From contig NZ_FUWR01000015.1 of assembly GCF_900167465.1 (NCBI RefSeq), positions 25,254 to 89,253 of the forward strand: a DNA stretch of 64,000 nt, given 5' to 3'. The position numbers were made by a program, and so were the translations under genes. Shown here in pieces: positions 43,018 through 52,800 of this stretch (the stretch's first letter is position 1; the number at the start of each line of letters is the position of its first letter). The notes below the pieces were generated by a model that was not told where the DNA came from, searched no databases, and was given only the letters and a program-made list of their open reading frames with translations. Source of the stretch: Trichlorobacter thiogenes (GTDB lineage: Bacteria > Desulfobacterota > Desulfuromonadia > Geobacterales > Pseudopelobacteraceae).

Positions 43018-45136
43018 GGAATACTCCTTTTTGCCCATCTACCGGGTGTTCTGTCCCCGGTATTCCTGTTACAAGCAATGTGGCGAATTGTTCTGCAACC
43101 AGTGGCCGACTGAATAAATAGCCCTGCCCCTCTTCACACTGCAGTGCTTTGAGAAAATCCAATTGGGCCTGTACTTCCACACCTTCCGCAACTACCCGCT
43201 GCTTAAGACTGTTGCCCATTGCGATAACGGCGCTGACAATAATTCCATTATCTTCTGAAGAACCTATGTCATGCACAAAAGAACGGTCTATTTTGAGAAC
43301 ATCTATCGGAAACAGTCTTAGGTAGCTCAAGCTGGAATAGCCGGTACCAAAATCATCCACCGCCAACTGCACTCCCATATCCTTTAACTGTTTCAGTATG
43401 ATCGTACTGGATTCAGCATCACGCATAAGCACACTTTCGGTTATTTCCAGCTGCAGGCAGCCTGCTGCCAAACCGGTTCTGTGTAAAATAGTGCGAACCC
43501 CCTCAACAAAATCATTGCGACGAAACTCCAGCGCAGAAATATTGACCGTAATGGTATCAAGTTCCAACCCAGCCTCTTTCCAACGCCTGGCCTGTTCACA
43601 CGCCTCGCGCAACACCCAGTTACCAATGGGGACAATCAGGCCGCAAGCTTCAGCAATGGCCACAAAACGACCTGGCAGCACCATGCCCCACTTGGGATGC
43701 ATCCAGCGCAGCAGTGCTTCAGCACCAGTAATCTTACCGGTCTTCAGGTTTACCTTGGGCTGGTAATGCAAGACAAATTCCTGATACTCCAGCGCACGCC
43801 GCAAATTGGTTTCAATAACCTGTCTTTCTACCGCCCGGACATTCATACTAGTACTGAAAAATTGATAGTTATTACGGCCTTTTTCCTTGGCATGATACAT
43901 CGCCGTATCAGCGTTTTTAATCAGCGTTTCAGCATCCTGTCCATCTGCGGGATAGACACTGATGCCGATGCTGGGTGTTACATGCAGTTTATGCTTTGCA
44001 ATGGAATGGGATGCTGCCAGAGCGGTGAGTATTTTCTCGGCGGTCAGGGAGGCGGATTCCGAATTATTACCCAAAGCTATCAGGATAACAAACTCATCCC
44101 CCCCCTGTCGGCTTACGGTGTCAGAGCTGCGCACGCATGTTGTAAGTATCTGCGCAACTGATTGCAGTAGTTTGTCGCCTGTTGCGTGTCCCAGTGAATC
44201 ATTGATGTATTTGAAATTATCCAGATCAAGAAACAGAATGGCCAGGCTGGTACCACTTCGTTTAGCCAGGGATATTGACTGCACGATCCGGTCGTTCAGT
44301 AGTACACGGTTGGGTAAGTTGGTCAGGAAGTCATGCTGCGCAAGATACGCCATTTTCAAGGCCATTTCCTGAGCAACCGTAATATCGTGAAAGACAATAA
44401 CGGCTCCACTGATCTGTCCCCTTAGATCATGAATCGGGGCGGATGAATCTTCGATAGATGCCTCATTACCATCACGTCTGATCAGGATGGTACCTGCAGT
44501 CAGTCCCATCGGTTTGTTTTGCTGCAGCACCAATTCTACCGGGTTACGCTCTGTTTCCCGTGTATCACCATTAACAATATGCATGACCTGGTTGATTGGC
44601 AGCCCCCGTGCCTCATCCCGTGACCAGCCGGTCATCTGTTCTGCTGCAATATTCAGATAATCAATATTACCTGACATATCGGTGCCGATGACCGCATCAC
44701 TGATTGAATTAAGCGTGATCTCGGCCCGGTTTTTTTCAAGAAAGAGTGCTTCCTCAACCGCCTTGCGCTGGATAATTTGACGCAGGGATTGCGGCACCAG
44801 ATAGCTTCCAAAGTAACCTTTTGAAAGACTGCCTTGTGCACCGCGTTGTACTGCCTCCCAGGCAAGAAGCTCGTCATCCAGGTCACTGAGTATCATGATA
44901 GGTGTATGGGGCGCTGCGACAAATAGCCGGTCAAAGGTTTCAATCCCCTGACTATCATCCAGAAAGAAATCGACCAGGATCACATCGATATCGCCTCTGT
45001 GCAACCGTTCCAGCGCTTCAGACAGAAGTGTCACCCATTCAATACGGAATGGGCCATCCCGTGCAGTACCAAGCACATTTTCCAACGCTTTGGCATCGGT
45101 GGCACTGCCTGTGATAATTAACACGCACTTGGTCAT
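43010..45136 (-). CDS. REC-PAS-GGDEF-EAL c-di-GMP regulatory protein
   Basis: A protein of 708 residues: an N-terminal receiver-like domain (VILVDFFLDDSQG), a PAS domain (about 135-255, NSISDAVIGTDMSG), a GGDEF domain with an intact active site (RQGGDEFVIL) and an EAL domain with an intact opening (AEALLRWMHP) and DDFGTGYSSLSYL. It could therefore both make and degrade c-di-GMP. The receiver belongs to a response-regulator form, but no paired kinase gene is adjacent. Confidence 0.9.
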   Translation of the reverse strand: MTKCVLIITGSATDAKALENVLGTARDGPFRIEWVTLLSEALERLHRGDIDVILVDFFLDDSQGIETFDRLFVAAPHTPIMILSDLDDELLAWEAVQRGAQGSLSKGYFGSYLVPQSLRQIIQRKAVEEALFLEKNRAEITLNSISDAVIGTDMSGNIDYLNIAAEQMTGWSRDEARGLPINQVMHIVNGDTRETERNPVELVLQQNKPMGLTAGTILIRRDGNEASIEDSSAPIHDLRGQISGAVIVFHDITVAQEMALKMAYLAQHDFLTNLPNRVLLNDRIVQSISLAKRSGTSLAILFLDLDNFKYINDSLGHATGDKLLQSVAQILTTCVRSSDTVSRQGGDEFVILIALGNNSESASLTAEKILTALAASHSIAKHKLHVTPSIGISVYPADGQDAETLIKNADTAMYHAKEKGRNNYQFFSTSMNVRAVERQVIETNLRRALEYQEFVLHYQPKVNLKTGKITGAEALLRWMHPKWGMVLPGRFVAIAEACGLIVPIGNWVLREACEQARRWKEAGLELDTITVNISALEFRRNDFVEGVRTILHRTGLAAGCLQLEITESVLMRDAESSTIILKQLKDMGVQLAVDDFGTGYSSLSYLRLFPIDVLKIDRSFVHDIGSSEDNGIIVSAVIAMGNSLKQRVVAEGVEVQAQLDFLKALQCEEGQGYLFSRPLVAEQFATLLVTGIPGTEHPVDGQKGVFHA

Positions 45137-45166
45137 GGCGCTGCTACTCCTGTCGGTTTCTGCCCC

Positions 45167-46738
45167 TTATTTAAAGGCCTTGATCACCGCATCCAGCTTC
45201 ACCTTCAGCGACTTGTCATGTCTATGAACCGGAGGAACTTCGCGATTAATCTTCAGGAGTGCATAGACTGCCGTCTGGGCTGCCCGGACTGAATACTCAA
45301 CCGTAAAAACCACATCATCAGGGATTTCGACAAACTGGCTGATAAAGGCCAGGTTTTTGGAATTTTGAGGTACGGGAAGTGGTCGATCACCCTGGGCACG
45401 TGGCATGAACATGCTGGTGATGTACGGCATACGACAAGGAATACAGATAGCGGTTGCCATTATTTCCAGATCAAAATTCAGATGTCCGCAAAGTTCCAGC
45501 AGGATTTCTGCACCGCTGCAATCTGCCATTGACTTGGCTACAAAATTACCGATGCGGTCCGGGTGCAGTGCATAGCCCCAGAACACCTGTACCCCTGCAG
45601 GCTGATTGGCAAAATGTGGCTGATGGGCAAGCACCACCGACATAAACCAGTTGGAATCCTTAAAGGTTACCAAGCCGCCGGTACCAGCGATGTTACCGGT
45701 AAATTTTTCCATGGCATCGAAGAAACCCGTATCTTTCAGTGTAACGGTAAATGAATGCCAGTAGGTTTCAGGAATACTGCTATTGAAGGCAGCCGGGTTA
45801 CCGAAATCAGGGTGAGCAATGGCAAGTTTTTCCCATAATGCCCAACCGCCACTATCCTGCTTGGTGCGGTGTTCAGGCGGGTGCGTCATTGAACCGTAGC
45901 TGGAAGCATCCGTCATTGATCCGTTCTGGAAAAACACCAGATCACCCTCGGCAACGTTAATGGTCTCATGGGTACCATTGCGATTACATTGCAGGCCGGT
46001 AACCGTGATTTTGCCACCTTCAGTCAGCAGGTTAAAATCAGTCACCGTACAGTTCATCTCTATCTGTACCCCTTGCGTCTGCAGCCAGCTTAACAAGGGA
46101 TGCACCAGCGAATCATACTGGTTGAAAACGGTGCGTTTAATGCCGGCCAGGGTTTCAATCCGGGAAAATTCAAGCATGAAGCGATGCAGATAGCGCTTAA
46201 ATTCAATCGCACTGTGCCAGGGCTGGAAGGCAAAGGTACTGGCCCACATGTACCAGAATGTTGTCTTGAAAAAGCCCGGTGAAAACCAATCGGTAATGCA
46301 GCTCGCACCCAGTTTGTCATCATCGGCCTCAACCAGCTTGATCAGCTCCAGCCGGTCTTCCATGCTGAATCCCATGGATGTTACATCTACCCTGAAGCGA
46401 TTTTCATCAACCAGACGTGCTGATGAATGGGGGATATTCTGCTCATTAAAGGTAATAGTTTCGTCATATACGGTCCGCCCCGGATGGATCAGGGATGGAA
46501 TGGATTTGAACAGATCCCAGGTGCATTCAAAATTGTCTGTGGTCAGCATCCGGCCACCACGCATGGTGTAGCCGGTCTCCGAATTTCCACCGCCGTCAAG
46601 ACTGCCACCGGGAACGGGCATGGCTTCGAGGATAGTGATGAAACTTCCCGGAACATCTCCGTCACGGATCATGAATGCAGCTGCGGCCAGGGAACCGATA
46701 CCTCCGCCAACGAGGTATGCCTTCATACTGTTTGACAT
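45167..46738 (-). CDS. ohyA: Oleate hydratase (myosin-cross-reactive antigen family)
   Basis: A 523-residue flavoprotein: the FAD-binding motif VGGGIGSLAAAAFMIRDG near the start, then MRGGRMLTTDNFECTWDLF and YVTSMF-type features of the family. It adds water to the double bond of oleate, giving 10-hydroxystearate; this is a membrane-lipid detoxification or fatty-acid modification reaction and needs FAD. AAGGAAA precedes the start. It stands alone, between a c-di-GMP gene and a mechanosensitive channel. Confidence 0.88.
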   Translation of the reverse strand: MSNSMKAYLVGGGIGSLAAAAFMIRDGDVPGSFITILEAMPVPGGSLDGGGNSETGYTMRGGRMLTTDNFECTWDLFKSIPSLIHPGRTVYDETITFNEQNIPHSSARLVDENRFRVDVTSMGFSMEDRLELIKLVEADDDKLGASCITDWFSPGFFKTTFWYMWASTFAFQPWHSAIEFKRYLHRFMLEFSRIETLAGIKRTVFNQYDSLVHPLLSWLQTQGVQIEMNCTVTDFNLLTEGGKITVTGLQCNRNGTHETINVAEGDLVFFQNGSMTDASSYGSMTHPPEHRTKQDSGGWALWEKLAIAHPDFGNPAAFNSSIPETYWHSFTVTLKDTGFFDAMEKFTGNIAGTGGLVTFKDSNWFMSVVLAHQPHFANQPAGVQVFWGYALHPDRIGNFVAKSMADCSGAEILLELCGHLNFDLEIMATAICIPCRMPYITSMFMPRAQGDRPLPVPQNSKNLAFISQFVEIPDDVVFTVEYSVRAAQTAVYALLKINREVPPVHRHDKSLKVKLDAVIKAFK

Positions 46739-46985
46739 ACGTTTCCTTTCTCAACTGGTGAGTGCATCACAAGTGTCGTATCCGTCTGAAATACAACTTG
46801 TATGCCGAAAGGGAAATTTTGCTTCAGCTCTTTTAACCACATGTATTTACGGGATAAGTTTTAAAAATGCAGAAAGAAAAAAGGGGGAACCATCAAGGGA
46901 TACTGTCGCATACAACAAAGCCGTCAAATGTGGCTGTTTCTGATGCGTGAATAACGGAGTGATTTGTGTACCGTACTATTTAAGT

Positions 46986-49352
46986 TTAAGGAACCGCTGG
47001 AGTGGGCACAACCTGAACGCGAAGCGGCTCTGAACGATCAAGATGTATGTCGCACTGGGGGAACGCAAAAATGATCTGTTCCTCGCCAAAGCGTTTATCA
47101 ATCATGAAACGGAGATCGCTGGCTACAATCAACGGGTTTACCGCGGCACTGTAGTCAATCCAGAAGTACAGTATAAAGACCAGCGAGCTGTCACCAAAAT
47201 CATCCAAGAGGGCTTCCGGTGGTGGGTTCTTTAGGATCAGGCCATGTTCGCGAGCAGACTCCACCAGGATGTCCCGCACCCGTGTCAGCGATGAACCATA
47301 GGCGACCCCGACCTTCACGGTACGCCGCAGACTGGCATTGGTGTGTGTCCAGTTGGTCACCTTGTTTTCAAGGAACATGGCGTTTGGAATCACTGTCTCG
47401 ACACCATCAAACCCGAGGACCGTTGAGGCCCTGATATCAACCGTTACGATCCTCCCGACCACGCCATCAACCTCAATGGTATCCCCCACCTTCACATTGC
47501 GCTCCAGCAAAATTAAGATACCGCTGATGAAGTTTTTGATCAGGGTCTGGGTGCCGAAACCGACACCAATGGCCAGTGCTCCACCAAGAAAGGCAAAGAC
47601 GGTAAGGGGAATACGGGCAAGGTTAAGGGTAATGATCATCAGGATAAATACGGTCAAAGCCAGAAGCCAGCGACGAATAACATTGGCCTGATGTTCACCG
47701 ACACGGAAGCGGGTGACCATAATACGTTGAACTTTGTGACCTGAAAATAGAGCTATCATGTAGCCGACAAGAAACAGAAGGATCGCGCCAACACTCTTGC
47801 CAACGGTCACTCCACGTGACGTAATCACTTTTTGTCCGGCAACCTCCACACTGTCCTCAATGGCAAACAGTTCAAAGCGCCATATATGTCCGAGTATATT
47901 CGGAAACGTCCCGAACCAGTCCCACGTCCTGTCGGTGATGGTTTGAGCATGCTGAACCCGCTCCATCTCTTCCAGCCATGCCTGTCGTTCACTGTATGCA
48001 TGCTCAACAGCAACCTTCTGACGTTCGGCCAGTTCCCGCTGAAGACGTATCGCCGCAAGCAGATCCAGTTCTGCCAGGTTAAGAACATTTTTCTTGTCAA
48101 TCTTGAATAACCGTAATTTCTGGGCACGTTCAGCAGCCTGATACAGTTCCAGTTGTTGCTGGGCAAACAGCAACCAGGGCTTAAGCTGTTCAACACTCGT
48201 GCGAAATTCAACAAGGATAGCGCGCAGTTTTCCCAGGTTTTTCCCGGTAAGGGCAGCATAGCGTTTTTCCCAAAAACTGGAGGTAGACTTGTTTGTTGCG
48301 ATTAACGCAGAGATGACCTCGGTTTCAAAACGCGAACTTTCGACCCATGCCACTGCAGCGCGTTGTTCTGCTTCAAGCCTGTCACGCTGCATTTTTTTCA
48401 GTACGGAGGTGCCATCAATGGTCCCCTGAAGCAGAGCACCTTTTTCCAGATTTCGTTTTATGCCAGCCAATACAGTTCTGCTCCGTGCATCACGAACCAA
48501 TGACGCATCCAACTCCTGTTCAAGGTTAACCCGTTCCGACTTCAAGCGAGCAATTGTTTTGTCCAGGTCTGCCTGACTGAAAACAACCTTTTTCCTGGCT
48601 TCTGCCAGTTGCCGCTCCAGCAGTTCCCGTTCAACTCCTGCTATTCCAAGGCGTTCTCCAATCACCTCATAACGCAGTGCTAACAACCCAGACAGGGCAT
48701 CTGCGTTACGGGTACGAAGTGCCGCCAACTCCTTTTGCCATGCAGCAGTCAATCGTTGTTCAGGAGTTTGCGCATGCTCAAGCTCGTCAGCAGCCTGGCG
48801 TTCCCTTTCCTGCACCTGCTTTGCCGCTTCCCGATAATGTGCAATCTGGCTGGCCAGCAGATCCTGATTGGTACTAAGACCTTGTGACCTGGAGCGGGCA
48901 GCCAGCACTGATCCCATCAACTCATCAACGACCAGAATCGAATAGGGTGGTGGATCGTGGAAACCTGACCAGCTCTTTGTCTTTTGATCAGCAACAACAC
49001 GTGCCCTCCGCAGTTCCTCCCGTTCATCAATCAGGCTCAGTTGAGAACCAAAACGGGTAACCAACCCATCCAAAAGACGGTTACGCTCTTGTACCTCCTG
49101 GCGGGAACTATCTTCTGAGGCCGCGAGCGCCTGATCCCGTTCCGACTGAGCCTTGGTCAGCGCACGTCTGGCGATTTCAATCTGCTGTTCAGGAGTTATC
49201 GCTTTTGTTGCTGTCTTGCTTTCCTGGGTATCCGCCTGTGTGCTGGTAAACTGCTTTGGCAGTGGGGCAAAAGCAGCTGAATAGCAGGTGGCGACTGACA
49301 TCAGCACAACAGCTAATCCCATAACAAACGTTTTCTTCCAAGGCAGATTCAT
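46986..49352 (-). CDS. Large mechanosensitive channel (MscK/MscM type)
   Basis: From the ATG at 49352 the protein has 788 residues: a signal peptide (CYSAAFA), a very long periplasmic coiled-coil domain (about 30-480), several transmembrane helices, and a C-terminal MscS pore and beta domain (FLGGALAIGVGFGTQTLIKNF, GDTIEVDGVVGRIVTVDIRAS). The architecture fits the large MscK/MscM forms. It relieves osmotic pressure at the inner membrane. The longer frame from 49379 has a weaker start. Confidence 0.87.
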   Translation of the reverse strand: MNLPWKKTFVMGLAVVLMSVATCYSAAFAPLPKQFTSTQADTQESKTATKAITPEQQIEIARRALTKAQSERDQALAASEDSSRQEVQERNRLLDGLVTRFGSQLSLIDEREELRRARVVADQKTKSWSGFHDPPPYSILVVDELMGSVLAARSRSQGLSTNQDLLASQIAHYREAAKQVQERERQAADELEHAQTPEQRLTAAWQKELAALRTRNADALSGLLALRYEVIGERLGIAGVERELLERQLAEARKKVVFSQADLDKTIARLKSERVNLEQELDASLVRDARSRTVLAGIKRNLEKGALLQGTIDGTSVLKKMQRDRLEAEQRAAVAWVESSRFETEVISALIATNKSTSSFWEKRYAALTGKNLGKLRAILVEFRTSVEQLKPWLLFAQQQLELYQAAERAQKLRLFKIDKKNVLNLAELDLLAAIRLQRELAERQKVAVEHAYSERQAWLEEMERVQHAQTITDRTWDWFGTFPNILGHIWRFELFAIEDSVEVAGQKVITSRGVTVGKSVGAILLFLVGYMIALFSGHKVQRIMVTRFRVGEHQANVIRRWLLALTVFILMIITLNLARIPLTVFAFLGGALAIGVGFGTQTLIKNFISGILILLERNVKVGDTIEVDGVVGRIVTVDIRASTVLGFDGVETVIPNAMFLENKVTNWTHTNASLRRTVKVGVAYGSSLTRVRDILVESAREHGLILKNPPPEALLDDFGDSSLVFILYFWIDYSAAVNPLIVASDLRFMIDKRFGEEQIIFAFPQCDIHLDRSEPLRVQVVPTPAVP

Positions 49353-49384
49353 AGTGACTTTCTTTATTTTCTCACACAACCGTT

Positions 49385-50221
49385 TTACAACAGCTCTCGC
49401 ATCCGGGCATTTATCTCACCGCCAACAAGAACCACCAAGGCACTGGCGTACATCCAGACAAGAAGCGCAACAATCGCTCCGGTACTTCCGTAGGTATCAA
49501 CATAGGTGCTGTAATTATTTACATAAAATGAATAGACCAGCGTTACCGCGATCCATGCCCCCGTGGCTGCAACAACACCAGGAACTGTCTCTCGCCATGA
49601 CAACCGCACCGCTGGCGCGTAACGATAAAGCGCTGACAATGCCATCATCATAAGCCAGAAAATCACAGGCCAGCGCAGAAGGTTCCATACCATGGTGAAA
49701 GCTGTGCCGAGATCTGCCAGAGACGCTATCCAGACACCGATCCGAGGGCCCCAAAAAAGCAGGAGCAGCGAGACGACAATGAAACAGGCCAGGCAGATGA
49801 CCAGCAGTATGGAAACAAGCCTGACCTTCCAATAGGGACGTTGTTCATCCGCAGTATAGGCATCATTCAGGGCTTTCTGAACTGCAACCATCGCATTTGA
49901 TGCGGTCCAAAGCGACAACAGCAGACCGAAGGACAAAAGCCCGCCTTTCTGCAGGATTGCCAGAGTACGGAGATTTTCCTTCACCATGGAAAGGACTGTG
50001 GCAGGCAGGAACGGATCCATAGCCCGCAGCACCACCTTGAACAGGTCCGGCGCCGGCAGGTAGGCAAGCAGGGTTGCCAGACCAAGAAGACAGGGGAACA
50101 ATGCAAAAAAGAGGTAAAAGGCTATCTCGGCCGCGTGACCATCACAATCATCCTTCAAGGTGCCTTTTACAACCAGTGAGATGAGCTTCCATGTATCAAC
50201 GTTACCTTTTGGCTTACCCAT
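49385..50221 (-). CDS. YihY/BrkB-family membrane protein
   Basis: From the ATG at 50221 (or 50248) the protein has 278 residues with about six transmembrane helices. The conserved FYLFFALFPCLLGLATLL, WNLLRWP and TYGSTGAIVALLVWMY motifs identify the family formerly called RNase BN. Function unclear; relatives are linked to envelope or virulence traits. It follows the ligase fusion gene with a short gap and precedes the channel gene by 32 bp. Confidence 0.82.
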   Translation of the reverse strand: MGKPKGNVDTWKLISLVVKGTLKDDCDGHAAEIAFYLFFALFPCLLGLATLLAYLPAPDLFKVVLRAMDPFLPATVLSMVKENLRTLAILQKGGLLSFGLLLSLWTASNAMVAVQKALNDAYTADEQRPYWKVRLVSILLVICLACFIVVSLLLLFWGPRIGVWIASLADLGTAFTMVWNLLRWPVIFWLMMMALSALYRYAPAVRLSWRETVPGVVAATGAWIAVTLVYSFYVNNYSTYVDTYGSTGAIVALLVWMYASALVVLVGGEINARMRELL

Positions 50222-50283
50222 TTTATGGCAACCTTTGCCAACCGGCATTTCCCTTCAGGACCAGCGAACATATTGTGTGGAAA

Positions 50284-52773
50284 TCAATGCAGAGACATTG
50301 AAAGCTTTTCCACCGCATTACGCGTCTGTTCCACAATCTCTGTTGGTTCTTCGTAGCGAAAATGCAACGGTTCTCCAAAGGTAACCGTTACCTTGCCCTG
50401 TTTAGGAAAACTCAATTCATGGGGCAGCACCCGATCAGTCCCGCTGATCTTGATCGGCACCACCGGCAGACCCAGCTCCTTGACCATAATCCCCAGTCCC
50501 AACTGGAACGGTTGCATGGCGCCATCCAGGGAATGCCCGCCTTCAGGAAAGATCAGGATGTTGCTGCCGGCATCAGCCAGCCGTCCCATATAGGCGAGAG
50601 AGCCGCTGAAACCTTGTGATTGTGGCAGCGGAAAGAGATTAAACAAAACCGTGCCATACTCGTAGGACAAGCGCCTCAGCAGCTGTTCAACACCATGGTA
50701 GTCACCAAAGAAAAACTCTTCCCAGGCAGCAGTGGCGCAGCTGTAACGCAGTCTGGAAGGCAAGGCAGCCATGACAGCTGGCTGGTCCAGATAGGAGAGA
50801 TGATTAGCCACAAAAAACACCGGGCCGTTCAAATTTTCAAGCTGTTCGATCCCCTGCACCTCAAGGTCAACAAAATGGTGAAACAGTGGATCATGCAGCA
50901 GGGTATCCCAGACCTTCCTTAAACCTCTGAAAAAACCGGCATTAGTCCAGAATCTGAAATGATCATGCCGGGCATGTTTCTCACGTTTTGCAATGATCTG
51001 ACGCAGATCAGCAACCCTGGTCTGGGGCCCGATCTGTGAATCCTCTATATCAAGCCGGTATTCCTGTTCCAGAAAACTGACCAGCTCCAGACGGTCAATG
51101 GAGGTAAGCCCAAGGTCATTCACCAGCAGTGATTCCTCATGGATCTGCGTGGCATCCGTTTTGGTTATCCTGGCAAGCAGGTTAAACAGACTGTCGTTAC
51201 TGGCTGTTGCAGTTTCCTTGTGCGGTCCCTTTGCAAGTTCCTCTTTAACCGCAAACTTTCTGATCTTGAGTGTGGTGGTCTTGGGGAATTCCGGTTCATG
51301 CCAGAGGCTGTAGCCGGTAATCTGGTGTAACGTATCCAGACTCTTGTTTGCCAGGCTGATGATCTCCTCCGGCTTCACACCACTTCCATCCAGCAGCAAC
51401 ACGGCGTGGACCTCCTCCCCCCCTCCCCTGTTGAGGCCGATCACACATGATTCTTTTACCCCCGCGATCCTGTTCAGCACCGCTTCCAGGTCATCAGGAT
51501 AGACATTGACACCCGCACCGGTCACGATCAGTTCTTTTTCTCTGCCTTTGATACTCAGCCAGCCAGCCGAGTCAAGCTCCCCCAGGTCACCGGTCTTAAA
51601 CCAGCCATCTGCGGTAAAGGCATCGCGGGTGGCCTGCTCATTCTCGTAATAACCGGGAAAGACGTTATCCCCCTGCACCAGAACTTCCTTTTCCTCAAGC
51701 TTCAGCTTCACCCCTGGCAAAGGCGGACCAACCGAGCCTGCCTGCTGATGTTCCATGGTGTTAACACAGAGCACCGGTGAGGTCTCGGTCAAGCCGTAGC
51801 CTTCCAGAACAATGAAGCCCAAACTGCTCCAAAACCGGAACAGATCAGGGGCAAGGGGGGCTCCACCAGAAACAAAGGCAGTGAAGTTGCGACCAAACTT
51901 CCTTTGTATCGGAAAATAGAGCATCCGTTTCAGCCCCTGCGACAGTGCTGTTGTCAGCTGAGTCAGACCCTGGAAGAACGTCAGCAGATGTTTTTCTGCA
52001 AGTTCCTGTTCAATGCCGGTCTTAAGCAGTTGCATCAGACGGGGAACAGACATGATTATATAAATATCCTCTTCACCAAGCGCTGACATGATGGCAGATG
52101 GTTTGAGAGTACGCAGATAGATGATGGTTGCGCCGCGATAAAGTGGCGTTAAAAAGCCGCCCATCTGCTCAAACATATGGGATAGCGGCAGTAGAGACAG
52201 GAAACTGAACTCTGCGTTGATGATCGGTACCTGCTGATTGATCTGGAGCAGGTTGGCAACCAGGTTTTTATGGGTCAGGATAACCCCTTTCGGGTTGCCG
52301 GTGGTGCCAGAGGTATAAATCAGCTGTGCCGTATCTTCCGGCACAGCTGTGGCAATCTCACTGATCGGTTGTTGCTCTTCCAGCAGGTACTGAAGATTTT
52401 CCAGCAGTAGTGAAGGCGCAGCAACCATCCGGTCAGCCTTGAACCGACTCTGCAGCACCAGCTTAGCCTGTGTGAGACCCCGGATGGATTCTGCACGGGC
52501 CAGATCAGACATGAAATCAACCGGCACTGCAATTGCGCCACGCAGGATGATTCCCCACCAGGCGATTGCCCACCAGGAAGAGTTTGGCCCCCAGATCAAC
52601 ACCCTGTCGCCGGGCATCACGCCGTTTTGCGCCAGCAGGTTTGCCATTTTAAGGGCAAGGTCATGAAATGCGGCATAGGAGAGTTCAAGCCGCCGCACAC
52701 CGGTACGGTTTACAAAGGCAGCCTTGGCCCCCAATGTCTCAAACGTTGCAAAAAGATCAATCAATGTCTGCAC
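50284..52773 (-). CDS. Fatty acyl ligase-ACP-acyltransferase fusion
   Basis: A protein of 829 residues with three parts. First, an AMP-binding acyl-CoA synthetase/ligase (about 1-530; LIYTSGTTGNPKGVILTHKN). Next, an acyl-carrier domain (about 545-620; LGLTSIDRLEL with the phosphopantetheine serine). Last, a PlsC acyltransferase (about 640-829; ANHLSYLDQP, HX4D, and FPEGGHSLDG). The likely chain of events is fatty acid activation, loading on the carrier, and transfer to a lipid acceptor. Similar aas-type fusions recycle lysophospholipids. The acceptor is unknown. Confidence 0.88.
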   Translation of the reverse strand: MQTLIDLFATFETLGAKAAFVNRTGVRRLELSYAAFHDLALKMANLLAQNGVMPGDRVLIWGPNSSWWAIAWWGIILRGAIAVPVDFMSDLARAESIRGLTQAKLVLQSRFKADRMVAAPSLLLENLQYLLEEQQPISEIATAVPEDTAQLIYTSGTTGNPKGVILTHKNLVANLLQINQQVPIINAEFSFLSLLPLSHMFEQMGGFLTPLYRGATIIYLRTLKPSAIMSALGEEDIYIIMSVPRLMQLLKTGIEQELAEKHLLTFFQGLTQLTTALSQGLKRMLYFPIQRKFGRNFTAFVSGGAPLAPDLFRFWSSLGFIVLEGYGLTETSPVLCVNTMEHQQAGSVGPPLPGVKLKLEEKEVLVQGDNVFPGYYENEQATRDAFTADGWFKTGDLGELDSAGWLSIKGREKELIVTGAGVNVYPDDLEAVLNRIAGVKESCVIGLNRGGGEEVHAVLLLDGSGVKPEEIISLANKSLDTLHQITGYSLWHEPEFPKTTTLKIRKFAVKEELAKGPHKETATASNDSLFNLLARITKTDATQIHEESLLVNDLGLTSIDRLELVSFLEQEYRLDIEDSQIGPQTRVADLRQIIAKREKHARHDHFRFWTNAGFFRGLRKVWDTLLHDPLFHHFVDLEVQGIEQLENLNGPVFFVANHLSYLDQPAVMAALPSRLRYSCATAAWEEFFFGDYHGVEQLLRRLSYEYGTVLFNLFPLPQSQGFSGSLAYMGRLADAGSNILIFPEGGHSLDGAMQPFQLGLGIMVKELGLPVVPIKISGTDRVLPHELSFPKQGKVTVTFGEPLHFRYEEPTEIVEQTRNAVEKLSMSLH

Positions 52774-52800
52774 AGTTACTCCTTGCGAATCATGAACAGG

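Noticed and set aside
46921..46926. CCGTCA (TGACGG on the minus strand) upstream of oleate hydratase
   Set aside because: There is no sigma-54 -24/-12 sequence at the matching distance (near 46825), so it is a chance six-base match.
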